A DNA stretch of 64,000 bases from Halioglobus maricola (GCF_009388985.1 NZ_CP036422.1:2432501-2496500); one strand, 5' to 3'. Counted from the stretch's first letter, positions 1 to 9,113 are shown. The notes: generated by a model not told the origin, from the letters alone. Numbers and translations: made by a program.

Positions 1-510
1 ATCTGTCCAGCATTCCAATCAGTAGGTGGCTATCTCGATACGCTTGATTCAGCGCGGCCCCAGCGCCTGCTCGCACTGGATGGCATCACCAATCCGCAGA
101 ATCTCGGCATGATCGTGCGCTCAGCTGCTGCGGGGGATATCGATGGCCTGCTGTGGGCGCGAAAAGGCAACGCAGCGCCTGGCCCGTTGGTGGTCAAGGC
201 AAGCGCCGGCACACTGTATCGCGCACCGGTACTGACCTGCCCCGAGTTGCCTGGCGCACTGGAACAATGCCAGCGGCATGGGTTCGACGTATGCACTCTG
301 GAAAGTAGCGCCCAAACCGATCTGTTTGCTTATCAGCCTCAACGGCACTGTGTTTTCGTGCTGGGTAACGAAACCGACGGAGTCTCTTCGAAGGTGAGCA
401 GGCTGGCGCAGCAGAAATTGTCGATCCCGATGAATAACGGGGTGGAGTCACTCAATGTGGCAGTGACGGCGAGCTTGATTGCTTATGCGGGGAGAATCGA
501 GCGCGGCTGA
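1..510 (+). CDS. TrmH/SpoU-family RNA 2'-O-methyltransferase (5' end cut off by window)
   Basis: The reading frame is open from base 1 and stops at 508-510, so only the C-terminal ~169 residues are present. All three SpoU motifs are visible. Motif 1 is N-P-Q-N-L-G-M-I-V-R-S with the catalytic Arg, near codons 31-41. Motif 2 is V-L-G-N-E-T-D-G. Motif 3 is I-P-M-N-N-G-V-E-S-L-N-V-A, which forms the trefoil knot and binds S-adenosylmethionine. These enzymes methylate a ribose 2'-OH in rRNA or tRNA. The fragment does not show which nucleotide is modified, so no gene symbol is given. The family is certain; the substrate is not. Confidence 0.9.
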   Translation: MCPAFQSVGGYLDTLDSARPQRLLALDGITNPQNLGMIVRSAAAGDIDGLLWARKGNAAPGPLVVKASAGTLYRAPVLTCPELPGALEQCQRHGFDVCTLESSAQTDLFAYQPQRHCVFVLGNETDGVSSKVSRLAQQKLSIPMNNGVESLNVAVTASLIAYAGRIERG

Positions 511-524
511 AGCCGCACTCGATT
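495..524. terminator. Hairpin over the TrmH stop codon
   Basis: The arms AATCGAG-C-GCGGC and GCCGC-A-CTCGATT pair with one mismatch around a TGAA loop that contains the stop codon of the methylase. The convergent VWA gene ends 8 bp further on. There is no T-run on either side, so this is a stable hairpin in a convergent junction rather than a textbook intrinsic terminator. Confidence 0.5.
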
Positions 525-531
525 GAGCCAC

Positions 532-1707
532 TTACTTGGAAAGGTAGGCCATACCCTCTTCCAGACCCTTGAGGGTCAGCGGGAACATCTGCCCTTCCAG
601 CAGCTTGTTGGTAATACCCACCGATTGGGTGTACTGCCAGTCGTCCTCGGGCACCGGATTGATCCAGATAACCTTGTCATAGACTTCCTGCAGCCGCCGG
701 AACCACATCTCGCCAGACTCTTCGTTCCAGTGCTCTACGCTGCCACCGGGTTGGAGAATTTCATACGGCGACATGGATGCATCGCCCACGAATACCACTT
801 TGTAGTCGTGGCTGTACTTGTGCAGGATATCCAGCAACGGCGTGCGCTCGTTGTGACGCCGAATATTATTCTTCCACACGCTTTCATACAGAAAATTGTG
901 AAAGTAGAAATACTCCATGTGCTTGAACTCGGTGCGCGCCGCAGAGAACAGTTCTTCACACACCTTCACATGCGGGTCCATAGAGCCGCCTACATCGAAG
1001 AACAGCAGCACTTTCACCGCATTGTGGCGTTCCGGCACGAGCTTTATGTCAAGCAGACCAGCGTTTCGGGCCGTCGAGGAAATGGTGTCGTCGAGGTCCA
1101 GCTCATCGGCCGCACCGGTGCGGGCGAACTTGCGCAGGCGGCGCATGGCCACCTTGATATTGCGGGTACCCAGTTCGACGCTATCGTCCAGATTTTTAAA
1201 ATCGCGTTTATCCCAGACCTTCACCGCTTTCTTGTTCTTGCCATTGGGGCCTACGCGGATACCCTCGGGATGATAACCTTCCTGACCAAAAGGCGAAGTG
1301 CCACCGGTACCGATCCACTTGTTGCCACCCTCATGGCGTTTTTCTTGTTCTTCAAGGCGCTTTTTGAATTCCTCGATGAGCTTTTCCAGACCACCGAGCG
1401 ATTCAATTTTGGCCTTTTCTTCCTCACTCAGGTTCTTGAGAAACTCAGATCGTAACCAGTCGTCCGGAATCATCGCTTCGATCACGTCGTCCAGGGCTTC
1501 AAGATCTTTAAAATGCAAGCCAAACGCTTTGTCAAAACGATCGAAATACTTCTCGTCCTTCACCATGCAGGTTCGGCTGAAGTAGTAAAAATCATCCATC
1601 GAACCAAATACCACGCGCTGCTTCATACCCTCCAGCAGGTCGAGCAACTCACGTGTTGTCACCGGAACGCCCGAGTCGCGAAGACCCTGGAAGAAGTTAA
1701 TCAGCAT
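532..1707 (-). CDS. VWA-domain protein, CoxE-like
   Basis: 391 residues, cytoplasmic (no signal peptide or membrane segment). The first ~220 residues are charged, with an acidic/lysine-rich helical stretch at about 95-130 and a Gly-rich linker at 127-145. A von Willebrand A fold follows, with a MIDAS-like motif D238-V-G240-G-S242 where the canonical form is D-x-S-x-S. A second Asp-Ala-Ser-Met-Ser stretch sits near residue 310. Proteins of this type pair with MoxR ATPases and are thought to act as metal-dependent adaptors in metallocentre insertion or complex assembly. The MoxR gene lies directly upstream (6 bp gap), so the two are almost certainly co-translated partners. The client is unknown. 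Confidence 0.85.
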   Translation of the reverse strand: MLINFFQGLRDSGVPVTTRELLDLLEGMKQRVVFGSMDDFYYFSRTCMVKDEKYFDRFDKAFGLHFKDLEALDDVIEAMIPDDWLRSEFLKNLSEEEKAKIESLGGLEKLIEEFKKRLEEQEKRHEGGNKWIGTGGTSPFGQEGYHPEGIRVGPNGKNKKAVKVWDKRDFKNLDDSVELGTRNIKVAMRRLRKFARTGAADELDLDDTISSTARNAGLLDIKLVPERHNAVKVLLFFDVGGSMDPHVKVCEELFSAARTEFKHMEYFYFHNFLYESVWKNNIRRHNERTPLLDILHKYSHDYKVVFVGDASMSPYEILQPGGSVEHWNEESGEMWFRRLQEVYDKVIWINPVPEDDWQYTQSVGITNKLLEGQMFPLTLKGLEEGMAYLSK

Positions 1708-1713
1708 GTCGGC

Positions 1714-2559
1714 TTACCGCGTTTCCCTGCGATGCATGAACGCCAGACGCTCGAGCAGATGAACGTCCTGCTCGTTCTTCATCAGTGCGCCATACAGCGG
1801 CGGAATGGCTTTAGTGGGATCGCGATCCTTGAGAATTTCATCGGGGATATCATCAGCCATCAGCAATTTCAGCCAATCGATCAACTCGGATGTTGAAGGC
1901 TTCTTCTTCAGGCCGGGAATCGCGCGCAGATCGAAGAATACTTCCATGGCTTCCTGTACCAGATTCTTGGATATATCCGGATAGTGCACATCTACAATCT
2001 CGCGCATTGTGTCGCGATCAGGGAAGTTAATAAAATGGAAGAAGCAACGGCGCAGGAAGGCGTCGGGGAGCTCCTTTTCATTATTACTGGTGATGATAAT
2101 GATTGGCCGCTGTTTGGCCTTGATGGTTTCGCCTGTTTCGTAGACGAAGAACTCCATCCGATCCAGTTCCACCAGCAGATCATTGGGGAATTCAATGTCG
2201 GCCTTGTCTACCTCATCGATCAGCAAAACAACCTGCTCGTCGGCCTCAAAAGCCTCCCAGAGTTTACCCTTCTTGATGTAGTTGGCGATATCGTGAACCT
2301 TCTCGTCGCCCAACTGTGAATCGCGCAAACGCGACACTGCGTCGTACTCATACAGGCCCTGCTGGGCCTTGGTGGTGGACTTGATGTGCCATTGAATAAG
2401 GCGCATACCAAGGCCGCCTGCGACTTCTTCAGCCAGCATGGTCTTACCGGTGCCGGGCTCACCCTTGATCAACAGGGGGCGTTGCAGCGCGACTGCGGCG
2501 TTTACCGCCATGCGCAAATCATCAGTGGCAACGTAACGATCAGTGCCTTCAAATTTCAT
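1714..2559 (-). CDS. MoxR-type AAA+ ATPase
   Basis: 281 residues. The Walker A motif is G33-E-P-G-T-G-K39-T40 and the Walker B motif ends in D115-E116 (L-L-I-D-E-V-D-K-A-D). The Asn of sensor 1 is in I-I-T-S-N-N-E-K, and an arginine pair (F-L-R-R-C-F-F) follows as expected for this clade. It is a cytoplasmic hexameric ATPase that remodels client complexes together with VWA adaptors. It is transcribed just before the CoxE-like VWA gene. The match to the MoxR/CbbQ-like class is clear. It is distinct from the second MoxR at 36.1-37.0 kb, which belongs to the DUF58/transglutaminase group. Confidence 0.92.
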   Translation of the reverse strand: MKFEGTDRYVATDDLRMAVNAAVALQRPLLIKGEPGTGKTMLAEEVAGGLGMRLIQWHIKSTTKAQQGLYEYDAVSRLRDSQLGDEKVHDIANYIKKGKLWEAFEADEQVVLLIDEVDKADIEFPNDLLVELDRMEFFVYETGETIKAKQRPIIIITSNNEKELPDAFLRRCFFHFINFPDRDTMREIVDVHYPDISKNLVQEAMEVFFDLRAIPGLKKKPSTSELIDWLKLLMADDIPDEILKDRDPTKAIPPLYGALMKNEQDVHLLERLAFMHRRETR

Positions 2560-2614
2560 CTGGATTAATACCTATATACAAGCGAGGGCGGTCAGGGTAC
2601 CTATGGGAAACGCG

Positions 2615-4135
2615 CTAATCAAGCGGTTGCCCAGCTTCCTCTTTGGCGGCGCTAATTCCGGACATTGAAAACTGGCCGGTACCGTCACCTGAAGCCTGCT
2701 TCGCCCTTCGCTCCCAGATTTCCAGCTTGCGTTTCTTGCGCCGGCGCAGGATATACCAGACCAGCAGACCCGCAGCGCACACTGCGGCGCCCACGGCCGC
2801 CAATGGCGCGGTATATTCATCCTCTGGAAGCTCATCGCCACGAGTCACCAATGTCGCCTGCTCGGGCTTGGGCATGACTTCTACGTGCAGTGGCAATTCG
2901 CGCTGCAGCGTCTGAGCATTGAGCCGCACCATAAATTCGTAGCGACCCGCCTGCTCGAACACAGGGACCGAGACGCGGTATTCGCCATCCAGCGGGGCTT
3001 CATAGCGAGCGCTGACGGGAATGATCTCGCGGCTGCCGTCCGGGGCAAGAATATCGACCACCAGCTCAAACGCGGTGAGCACGGCCGGATCAGTGATCGC
3101 CTTGCCCTGTTCGGTAATCCGCAGCCCCAATTCAGCCTGACGCCCCGCCGCAATACTGGCGGGCAGTGGGTCTACCTCTATCTGCAGGTTGGAGATAACT
3201 GTCACCCTGACCTGCTTTGCACCGGGTGCTTCGAGGCGCCATGCGCCGGGCTCTGGCGCAGGAATAGTCACCAGCGCAAACTGCTCGCTGAGAAACCAGT
3301 CACCACCGCTCCCTTGCGGATTGTATTGCCGACCAGATGGGCTGATCAGGGCAATGCTTTGATTGCGCCCGCTGAAGAACACCAGGGTGGTCAATTCCTC
3401 GACAGAAGCATCAATCGTAAAACTCTGCCCGGCCACGGGCACTCTGGCGACAGGGGCAACCAGTTCCAGGGACTGCAGGAATATGCCACTGAGTGCGTCC
3501 GCGGTGGCGGCCTGCTCCGCAATGCCGCTGGTCGCCAGCGCCAGGGAACGCAGGAACTTCCAATCGGCCTCCTCAGACAAAGCGATCGTGTGCACAGGAA
3601 TGCCCGTGGCACCCAGTGCCGGTGCGCGTTCGTTGAGAATCTCCCGAGCGGCGCTGGCATTGCGCATGGGTGATTCAGCGATATCAACCTTGCCGTCTGT
3701 GAGTAATACGATACTGGTGCGATAGCCCGGATCCATCCGCTCAAAGTCGTAGGTGGCGGCGGCTAGCGCGGCTGGGATATTGGTCCGCTGACCGGAATTG
3801 TCGATCAGGCCAATGACATCGCGAGCTTGCGCTCGCCACTGGGCATTGACCTCGCCATGAGGCACCAGAATCTTTACATCTTCGCCAAACAGCCAGACGC
3901 CGGCCCGGGCACCGTCCGGCAGCAGGCGGACCAGCATCTCCATAGCCGGTGCGCGCAAATTATCGGGATCAGAAGTCTTCATGCTGCCGGAGATATCGAT
4001 CAGCAGACGCAGATCGGGCTTCAGGCCAGCACCGCCGGTATCACCGTGTACGGGTGCTACCAGCAGTACCAGACTGGTATATAAGGCGATAAGAATGTGC
4101 TTAGGCAACGCTCTCTTGCTCCCCCTGAGCCTCAT
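2615..4135 (-). CDS. Membrane-anchored VWA-domain protein with signal peptide
   Basis: 506 residues from the chosen ATG at 4135, which has a GAGGAG ribosome site 6-7 nt upstream. The open frame continues to 4261, but those extra residues do not look like coding sequence. Residues 1-31 form a signal peptide. The VWA domain begins at about 40 with a canonical MIDAS D47-I-S-G-S51. The middle part looks like beta-sandwich domains. A single membrane helix (~residues 425-447) is followed by a basic stop-transfer R-R-R-K-K-R-K and a short cytoplasmic tail. The bulk is therefore periplasmic. The start overlaps the upstream small membrane gene by 35 bp, so the two are coupled. It resembles the VWA-plus-C-terminal-anchor proteins called TIGR03503; function unknown. 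Confidence 0.8.
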   Translation of the reverse strand: MRLRGSKRALPKHILIALYTSLVLLVAPVHGDTGGAGLKPDLRLLIDISGSMKTSDPDNLRAPAMEMLVRLLPDGARAGVWLFGEDVKILVPHGEVNAQWRAQARDVIGLIDNSGQRTNIPAALAAATYDFERMDPGYRTSIVLLTDGKVDIAESPMRNASAAREILNERAPALGATGIPVHTIALSEEADWKFLRSLALATSGIAEQAATADALSGIFLQSLELVAPVARVPVAGQSFTIDASVEELTTLVFFSGRNQSIALISPSGRQYNPQGSGGDWFLSEQFALVTIPAPEPGAWRLEAPGAKQVRVTVISNLQIEVDPLPASIAAGRQAELGLRITEQGKAITDPAVLTAFELVVDILAPDGSREIIPVSARYEAPLDGEYRVSVPVFEQAGRYEFMVRLNAQTLQRELPLHVEVMPKPEQATLVTRGDELPEDEYTAPLAAVGAAVCAAGLLVWYILRRRKKRKLEIWERRAKQASGDGTGQFSMSGISAAKEEAGQPLD

Positions 4136-4487
4136 CGCTCTCCTCTGCCTTGTGTCGATTCGGGCGAATAAAGAGCAGACGCAAGAGCACTGCAGCGCCC
4201 AGGGCGACAGCACAGGAAATCGACAGTGGCTTGATCGCATGCTGAGCCGCTTCCGGTCCATTCAGTAGCAACTCAAACCCACCAACAATGAATGCCGGCG
4301 CCATGGTCTCCACCCCCGGCTGGGGGTAGGCAGGTGTCAACAATAACGCTGCACTCAATAAGACAATCAATGCCGTCCAGAAATTGGGCCAGCGACGCAA
4401 CAGCCACCAGGCCAGTAACAGGGCGATCATGACCGCTGCCGCCGTATAGGCGTAGATCGCCGTCATATAAGATTCTTCGGTGAGCAC
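4101..4487 (-). CDS. Small membrane protein with three predicted helices
   Basis: 128 residues from a GTG at 4487 preceded by AGGAGG; the TAG of the upstream ycgN-like gene is part of that ribosome site. Hydrophobic segments lie at about 11-30, 37-52 and 88-108, and the tail is acidic (E-E-S-D-E-A-Q-G-E-Q-E). The gene overlaps the membrane-anchored VWA protein by 35 bp and was probably made with it as a membrane partner. I do not recognise the family. Confidence 0.7.
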   Translation of the reverse strand: MLTEESYMTAIYAYTAAAVMIALLLAWWLLRRWPNFWTALIVLLSAALLLTPAYPQPGVETMAPAFIVGGFELLLNGPEAAQHAIKPLSISCAVALGAAVLLRLLFIRPNRHKAEESDEAQGEQESVA

Positions 4488-4496
4488 TCGGGCCTC

Positions 4497-4931
4497 CTAT
4501 TCCACCCAGGTCACGATGTGCTCATCGTAACCGTCGGGATGCACATATTCATCTGAAATTGCCCTGCCGCGAATAGAGACGCCGGCGTTGTGCACCGTTT
4601 CGCGACTCCCGGACACCAGGTAATGCCAATCAGGCAAGGGCTCACCCGCCGCTCGCAGGCGATAGGCACAGGTACTGGGCAGCCAGTCGAGCTCGTCGAC
4701 ATTGCCCTGTTCCAACTGGATACAGTTGGGCACGAGAACGGAGCGACGGCTGTAATCTGTGCACTGACAGTTGTCTTCCTGCAAGAGACGGCAGCGAACC
4801 TTGGTATAGAACACTTCACCGCTGTCCTCGTCTTCCAATTTGTGCAGGCAGCATTTGGCGCAGCCATCGCATAGCGCCTCCCACTGCTCACGATCGAGCT
4901 CCTGTAGCGGCCTTTGCCACCAGTCAGTCAT
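4497..4931 (-). CDS. YcgN-family cysteine-cluster protein (UPF0260)
   Basis: 144 residues. The N-terminal motif C-D-G-C-A-K-C-C (C-x2-C-x2-C-C) and later cysteines (V-R-C, N-C-Q-C, P-N-C, T-C) are the signature of the UPF0260/YkgJ-like group, thought to bind zinc or an iron-sulfur cluster. The start ATG at 4931 lies inside the end of ycgL (8 bp overlap), giving coupled translation. An open frame continues upstream to 5060 but runs through ycgL and is not used. The neighbourhood ycgL-ycgN next to rnd is known from other gammaproteobacteria. Biochemical role not established. Confidence 0.88.
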   Translation of the reverse strand: MTDWWQRPLQELDREQWEALCDGCAKCCLHKLEDEDSGEVFYTKVRCRLLQEDNCQCTDYSRRSVLVPNCIQLEQGNVDELDWLPSTCAYRLRAAGEPLPDWHYLVSGSRETVHNAGVSIRGRAISDEYVHPDGYDEHIVTWVE

Positions 4932-5196
4932 TGGCTCGGTTCCGACGTAACAACTCCTGCGGCGTCGGTGGCATCTGCAGGAAAAAGCCATTCGCTTCGA
5001 TATGTTCCAGCACTTCGGCCACATCCACTCGGGCCAGCTTCCTCTCCGGTGTGAGAACAATCGTCATCACAGACTCGGCCTCACCGAATTGCTTGAGCAG
5101 AGTTTCCGGAACATCTTCCAGCCCTTTCGCCTTTTCCACATAGAGATACATCTCCTCCTTCTGCGGGCTTCGGAAAATTTCACAGATGAGCTTCAC
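4924..5196 (-). CDS. YcgL-domain protein
   Basis: 90 residues from a GTG at 5196, which forms a GTGA overlap with the stop of RNase D; a GAGG site sits about 6 nt upstream. The N-terminus [20 protein letters not shown] and the central P-E-x-L-L-x-Q-F-G segment are typical of the YcgL family, small alpha/beta proteins restricted to gammaproteobacteria. The function is not known; linkage with rnd suggests an RNA-related role, but that is inference. Confidence 0.88.
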   Translation of the reverse strand: MKLICEIFRSPQKEEMYLYVEKAKGLEDVPETLLKQFGEAESVMTIVLTPERKLARVDVAEVLEHIEANGFFLQMPPTPQELLRRNRAND

Positions 5197-6311
5197 ATTT
5201 CACCTCGCTGAAGTGCTTTCTTGAGTGGTTCAACCACTACCGCCTCGCGCCAGCCCTGCCAGGACAAGGGTTCCGCTGCACCGGGTCGCAGCAGCAATTC
5301 GTAATCTTTGGCCGCCAGCAACACCTGTGGCGGTAACCCCAATTCATCTGCTATGGCTGCTGTGCGTTTTTTTAGCGCCTTGAGCTGATCGCGCTGACGC
5401 TGTTCCAGCGGCGGCGGCAGCCTGGCCGGCAATTCCGTCTCAGGCACCTGTTGTTGAGCATCGACCAGGTCCAAAAGCACCTCGCCGCGCTTGCGCAGCA
5501 CCGCAGGCGGAAGCTCCACATGCTGGCGCAGATCGTCCATATTGGCCGGCATAAACTGAGCCAATTGCAGGCAGGCCTTGTCATCAATAATCCAGGAGCG
5601 CGGTTTGTCCCTTTCCCGGGCCACCTCCTCCCGCCATGCGCTCACCGCCACCAGCACTGCCAGCTCGCGCGGCTGCAGTTTCCACGCGCTTTTAATACGT
5701 TTGTAGTAGTCCGGGGCTGCAGTGGCCAGGGACGTGGCAGCATCGGCGCCATCTCTGAGCACCCAATCGTAGCGCCCGAGATCGTGACAACGCTTGGCCA
5801 ACTGGGTGTAGGCGGACAGCAAGTAAATGACGTCTTGCGCGGCGTAGTGGCACTGGGATTCGGTGAGGGGGCGTTTGAGCCAATCAGAACGGGTCTCCCC
5901 CTTGGGCAAGTCCTCCTGACACAGCTCGAGAATCAGCGCCCGATAGCCCATGCCAAATTCGAGCCCGGCGAAGGCCGCTGCTTTCTGGGTGTCGAACAAA
6001 GGCTGGGGCACAGTACCCAGCCAGCGCTGAAACACCTCGAGATCTTCACTTGCCGAGTGCAGCACCTTGACCACAGAAGGGTCCTGCAGCAATTCCGCCA
6101 GCGGTGTCGGGTCAGTGATTTCGAGCGGATCAATCAGCCAGGCGGTGCCTGCGGCATCGCTGCCATCGAAGCACAACTGCACCACCGCTACCTGCGGAAA
6201 AAATGTGTTGCGGCGCATAAACTCTGTATCGACCATCACCGCTGTGCAACCTGCGCTTGCGGCGATCAAATTCGCCAGCGCTTCGTCGGATTCAATCAGC
6301 TTCCAGTCCAT
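5193..6311 (-). CDS. rnd: Ribonuclease D
   Basis: 372 residues, close to the E. coli enzyme (375). The DEDD 3'-5' exonuclease domain begins at once: D28-T-E30-F is ExoI. Later Asp-containing stretches ([10 protein letters not shown] and the [12 protein letters not shown] motif) are ExoII and ExoIII. Two HRDC-like helical regions fill residues ~210-370 and help bind RNA. The enzyme trims the 3' ends of tRNA precursors and other small RNAs. It leads an rnd-ycgL-ycgN run with 4-bp and 8-bp overlaps, and the ATG has a GGAGAG site. An imperfect 3-gene operon continuing into the VWA group is possible, because the next start follows ycgN within 10 bp. Confidence 0.95.
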   Translation of the reverse strand: MDWKLIESDEALANLIAASAGCTAVMVDTEFMRRNTFFPQVAVVQLCFDGSDAAGTAWLIDPLEITDPTPLAELLQDPSVVKVLHSASEDLEVFQRWLGTVPQPLFDTQKAAAFAGLEFGMGYRALILELCQEDLPKGETRSDWLKRPLTESQCHYAAQDVIYLLSAYTQLAKRCHDLGRYDWVLRDGADAATSLATAAPDYYKRIKSAWKLQPRELAVLVAVSAWREEVARERDKPRSWIIDDKACLQLAQFMPANMDDLRQHVELPPAVLRKRGEVLLDLVDAQQQVPETELPARLPPPLEQRQRDQLKALKKRTAAIADELGLPPQVLLAAKDYELLLRPGAAEPLSWQGWREAVVVEPLKKALQRGEM

Positions 6312-6360
6312 ATTCTCTCCGCGCTTGCGTTGCGCTCTCGGCTTTCTCGGCTCACTTCAG

Positions 6361-6960
6361 TCACTCTACGACCCTGCGTCCGGAGAACGCGTGAGCCAGT
6401 GTACTGCCATCTACGTATTCTAGTTCACCGCCCAGCGGCACACCGTGGGCAATGCGAGAAACCCTGATACCCTGGGGCTGGAGCATATCGGTAAGATAGT
6501 AAGCGGTGGCCTCTCCCTCCACGGTGGGATTGGTGGCGAGAATCACTTCGCTGATTCCCTCATCCAGAACCCGGCGCTGGAACTTGTCGAGACCAATGTC
6601 CTCGGGGCCGATACCATCGATGGGCGAGAGGTGCCCCATCAACACAAAATAGAGGCCGCGATAACTACCGCTCTGCTCTACTGCCAGCACGTCTCCGGGC
6701 GTTTCCACTACACAGATTGTCGCAGCGTCGCGGCGCAGGTCGGAACATATCTCGCACACATCAAGCTCAGTGAAATTACGACAGCGACTGCAGTGATCAA
6801 TCTTGTCGACCGCATCCTGCAGTGCCTCGGCCAGCTTGGAGGCGCCCTCGCGATCACGCTCCAGTAGATGCAAGGTCATCCGTTGGGCAGATTTGGGGCC
6901 TACACCGGGCAGGCAACGCAAGGCTTCCATGAGTTCCTGCAATGCGGGACTAAATTTCAT
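6361..6960 (-). CDS. recR: Recombination mediator RecR
   Basis: 199 residues, of typical length. The helix-hairpin-helix is at [12 protein letters not shown]. The zinc finger is C57-x2-C60-x8-C69-x2-C72. The Toprim domain carries the V-V-E-T-P-G-D and G-G-x-x-S-P-I/L-D-G-I-G-type motifs (here [13 protein letters not shown]). RecR works with RecF and RecO to load RecA on gapped DNA. It is third in the dnaX-ybaB-recR operon, 14 bp after ybaB, as in E. coli. Confidence 0.97.
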   Translation of the reverse strand: MKFSPALQELMEALRCLPGVGPKSAQRMTLHLLERDREGASKLAEALQDAVDKIDHCSRCRNFTELDVCEICSDLRRDAATICVVETPGDVLAVEQSGSYRGLYFVLMGHLSPIDGIGPEDIGLDKFQRRVLDEGISEVILATNPTVEGEATAYYLTDMLQPQGIRVSRIAHGVPLGGELEYVDGSTLAHAFSGRRVVE

Positions 6961-6974
6961 TCGCGAGGCTCGTC

Positions 6975-7298
6975 CTAGAACGGCATTTTGAAGCCGCCGG
7001 GGATATTCAGCCCCGAGGCGACACCAGCCATGGCTTCCTGGTTATGCGCTTCAACCTTGCGGACAGCGTCGTTCACCGCAGCGGCGAGCAGGTCTTCGAG
7101 CACTTCCTTGTCCTCCGTGAGCACCGCGGGATCGATCTGGACACGCTTAACATCGTGACGCCCGGTCATGGTGACGCTGACAAGGCCCGCGCCGGACTCA
7201 CCCTGGATCTCCGCATTGGCAAGATCATCCTGCACTTTCTGCATGTCGGATTGCATCTGTTGTGCCTGTTTCATCAGGTCTGACAGGTTACCTTTCAT
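6975..7298 (-). CDS. ybaB: Nucleoid-associated protein YbaB/EbfC
   Basis: 107 residues. The N-terminal [16 protein letters not shown], central T-G-R-H-D-V-K-R-V and C-terminal [12 protein letters not shown] segments are diagnostic of the YbaB/EbfC family, dimeric DNA-binding proteins of the nucleoid. The ATG has GAGGAA upstream. It lies 9 bp after dnaX and 14 bp before recR, the classic arrangement. Confidence 0.96.
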   Translation of the reverse strand: MKGNLSDLMKQAQQMQSDMQKVQDDLANAEIQGESGAGLVSVTMTGRHDVKRVQIDPAVLTEDKEVLEDLLAAAVNDAVRKVEAHNQEAMAGVASGLNIPGGFKMPF

Positions 7299-7307
7299 AT
7301 CAATTCC

Positions 7308-9113
7308 TCAAGAATCTGTGGGGGCAATAGAAGCCCTATCAAGCGCGCCGTCAAAGCGCGTCATCAGCGCCTGCAAACGCTCGTCGCTATCAATCTCATT
7401 CACCGCCTGCTGCTGGCGCTCACGTGTCGCTCGAGCTGCGCGCATGGCCGGTGTCTCACCCGCGGGCGTACCGACGTCTATAGACACGGACAGTTCGCGG
7501 CCGTAGTAGTTCTGCAACGCCAGGGCAATTTTATTGCTGTGACCGTCGTTGAACAGGCTGGAGTTGGCCTCATCCAGCATGAATCGCAGGGCGTGGCCAT
7601 CGACTGTAACCAATTCGCAATTACTGGCAATGCTATAGACCATGCCAAGCAGGCCCAATTGTTCGAGAATTTGCGGCCAATTTGCTGAATTGAGATCAGA
7701 GAATTCAGCAGGCGCTGCGATAGTGTTTGCGGGCTTGGTCTCGGCAGAAGGCGCAGTTGGGACAGCGACTGACGATTGTGCTGCAACGGGTGGCGGACTC
7801 GGAGTTGCAACTTCCCGCGCGAGCGCTGCCGCTGGAGATTTATCGGGCCGTGTCTGCAGTGCAGGCTTGGCTTGTGGCACAGGCGCAGGGGCCTCCGCCG
7901 CAGGCACCGCCGGCGGCGCTACCTGCTCACTCGGCTTTTTTACGGCCTGGCCGCCCTCCCCGGCGGCCACAGGTGCAGTTTGTGGCGCGGGCTGCAATTG
8001 ATCTGGAGCGAGGTTCGCATCAATGACCGCTGCCGGCCTGAAGGCGAGCATCCGCAGAAGCAACATCTCGAACCCGCTGCGGGGATCAGGCGTATAAGCC
8101 ATATCGCGCTTGCCATTCACTGCAATCTGGTAGAAGAACTGGGCGTCTTCAGCAGTAATCGATTGCGCCAGCGCAGCGACACGCTCAGCATCTCCCCAGC
8201 TGTTGTCGATACCATCGGGAACAAGCTGGGCAACGGCTATGCGGTGCGCCAATGAAATCAACTCGTCGATACTCCCCTCGAAATCGGGAGCGTGCTCGGA
8301 CATGCGTTCAACAACGGCCAGCGTCTGTGCGGCGTCACCTGCAGCGACTGCCTCCAGTAACTGGTAGACAAACGTGAGGTCCACCGTACCCAGCATGGAG
8401 CGCACATCATCTTCAACGAGCTTGCCAGATCCGAAGGCAATCGCCTGGTCGGTCAGGCTAAGGGCATCCCGCATACTGCCCGCCGCAGCGCGCCCGAGAA
8501 GGTATAGCGCCGGCTCCTCGAAACTCACCATCTCCTGCTCCAACACATTGCGCAGGTGACCAACGATCTGGTCCGGTGGCATATTTTTCAGATTGAACTG
8601 CAGACAGCGCGATAGCACGGTCGGCAGCAACTTCTGCGGGTCAGTGGTCGCGAGCAAGAATTTTACGTGGGGTGGAGGCTCTTCCAGCGTCTTCAGCAGA
8701 GCATTGAAGCTGCTGTTGGAGAGCATATGCACCTCATCGATGAGGTAAATTTTGTAGCGAGAGCGTGTGGGTGCGTACTGAACGTTCTCCAGCAACTCCC
8801 GGGTATCTTCAACCTTGGTGCGAGAGGCAGCATCTACTTCGAGCAGATCGACGCTACGGCCCTCAGCTATCTCAATACAGGAACCGCATTCGCCACAGGG
8901 TTCGGAGCTGACCCCTACTTCGCAGTTGAGACATTTGGCCAGGATACGGGCGATGGTGGTTTTGCCCACCCCCCGGGTGCCGGTAAAAAGATAGGCATGA
9001 TGCAGCCTGTCGTGGTCGAGCGCATTGATCAGCGCCTGTAGCACGTGCTCCTGGCCGACCATTTCCCGAAAGATTTTTGGCCGCCACTTGCGCGCAAGTA
9101 CCTGGTAGGACAT
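7308..9113 (-). CDS. dnaX: DNA polymerase III subunits tau/gamma
   Basis: 601 residues. The clamp-loader AAA+ module has Walker A G45-T-R-G-V-G-K51-T52, Walker B D126-E127-V-H and a zinc module C64, C73, C76, C79 at the same positions as in E. coli. Sensor 1 is in L-L-A-T-T-D-P-Q. Residues ~370-480 form a Pro/Ala-rich linker, and the C-terminal ~120 residues correspond to the tau-specific domains that bind the polymerase core and DnaB. Tau ties the replisome together, and shorter gamma is expected from the frameshift signal at codons 391-393 (separate entry). First gene of dnaX-ybaB-recR; the 4.5S RNA gene lies upstream on the same strand. Confidence 0.97.
   Translation of the reverse strand: MSYQVLARKWRPKIFREMVGQEHVLQALINALDHDRLHHAYLFTGTRGVGKTTIARILAKCLNCEVGVSSEPCGECGSCIEIAEGRSVDLLEVDAASRTKVEDTRELLENVQYAPTRSRYKIYLIDEVHMLSNSSFNALLKTLEEPPPHVKFLLATTDPQKLLPTVLSRCLQFNLKNMPPDQIVGHLRNVLEQEMVSFEEPALYLLGRAAAGSMRDALSLTDQAIAFGSGKLVEDDVRSMLGTVDLTFVYQLLEAVAAGDAAQTLAVVERMSEHAPDFEGSIDELISLAHRIAVAQLVPDGIDNSWGDAERVAALAQSITAEDAQFFYQIAVNGKRDMAYTPDPRSGFEMLLLRMLAFRPAAVIDANLAPDQLQPAPQTAPVAAGEGGQAVKKPSEQVAPPAVPAAEAPAPVPQAKPALQTRPDKSPAAALAREVATPSPPPVAAQSSVAVPTAPSAETKPANTIAAPAEFSDLNSANWPQILEQLGLLGMVYSIASNCELVTVDGHALRFMLDEANSSLFNDGHSNKIALALQNYYGRELSVSIDVGTPAGETPAMRAARATRERQQQAVNEIDSDERLQALMTRFDGALDRASIAPTDS
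7900..7961 (-). promoter_or_regulatory. Programmed -1 ribosomal frameshift signal in dnaX
   Basis: On the coding strand the slippery heptamer A-AAA-AAG occupies 7941-7935, with zero-frame codons GTA AAA AAG (V391 K392 K393). After a -1 slip the ribosome reads GCC GAG TGA and stops at 7929-7927, giving a 395-residue gamma protein. A Shine-Dalgarno-like GGGGAGGG (7961-7954) lies 12 nt before the heptamer. A GC-rich inverted repeat with arms 7926-7922 and 7904-7900 starts 8 nt after it. The E. coli dnaX signal has the same three parts and also stops at GAG TGA. The signal is read directly from sequence; its use is inferred. Confidence 0.85.

Noticed and set aside
523..1455. 310-codon plus-strand frame
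   Set aside because: It is antisense to the CoxE-like VWA gene. The minus strand has the MIDAS motif and continuous family similarity, and the plus frame has none.
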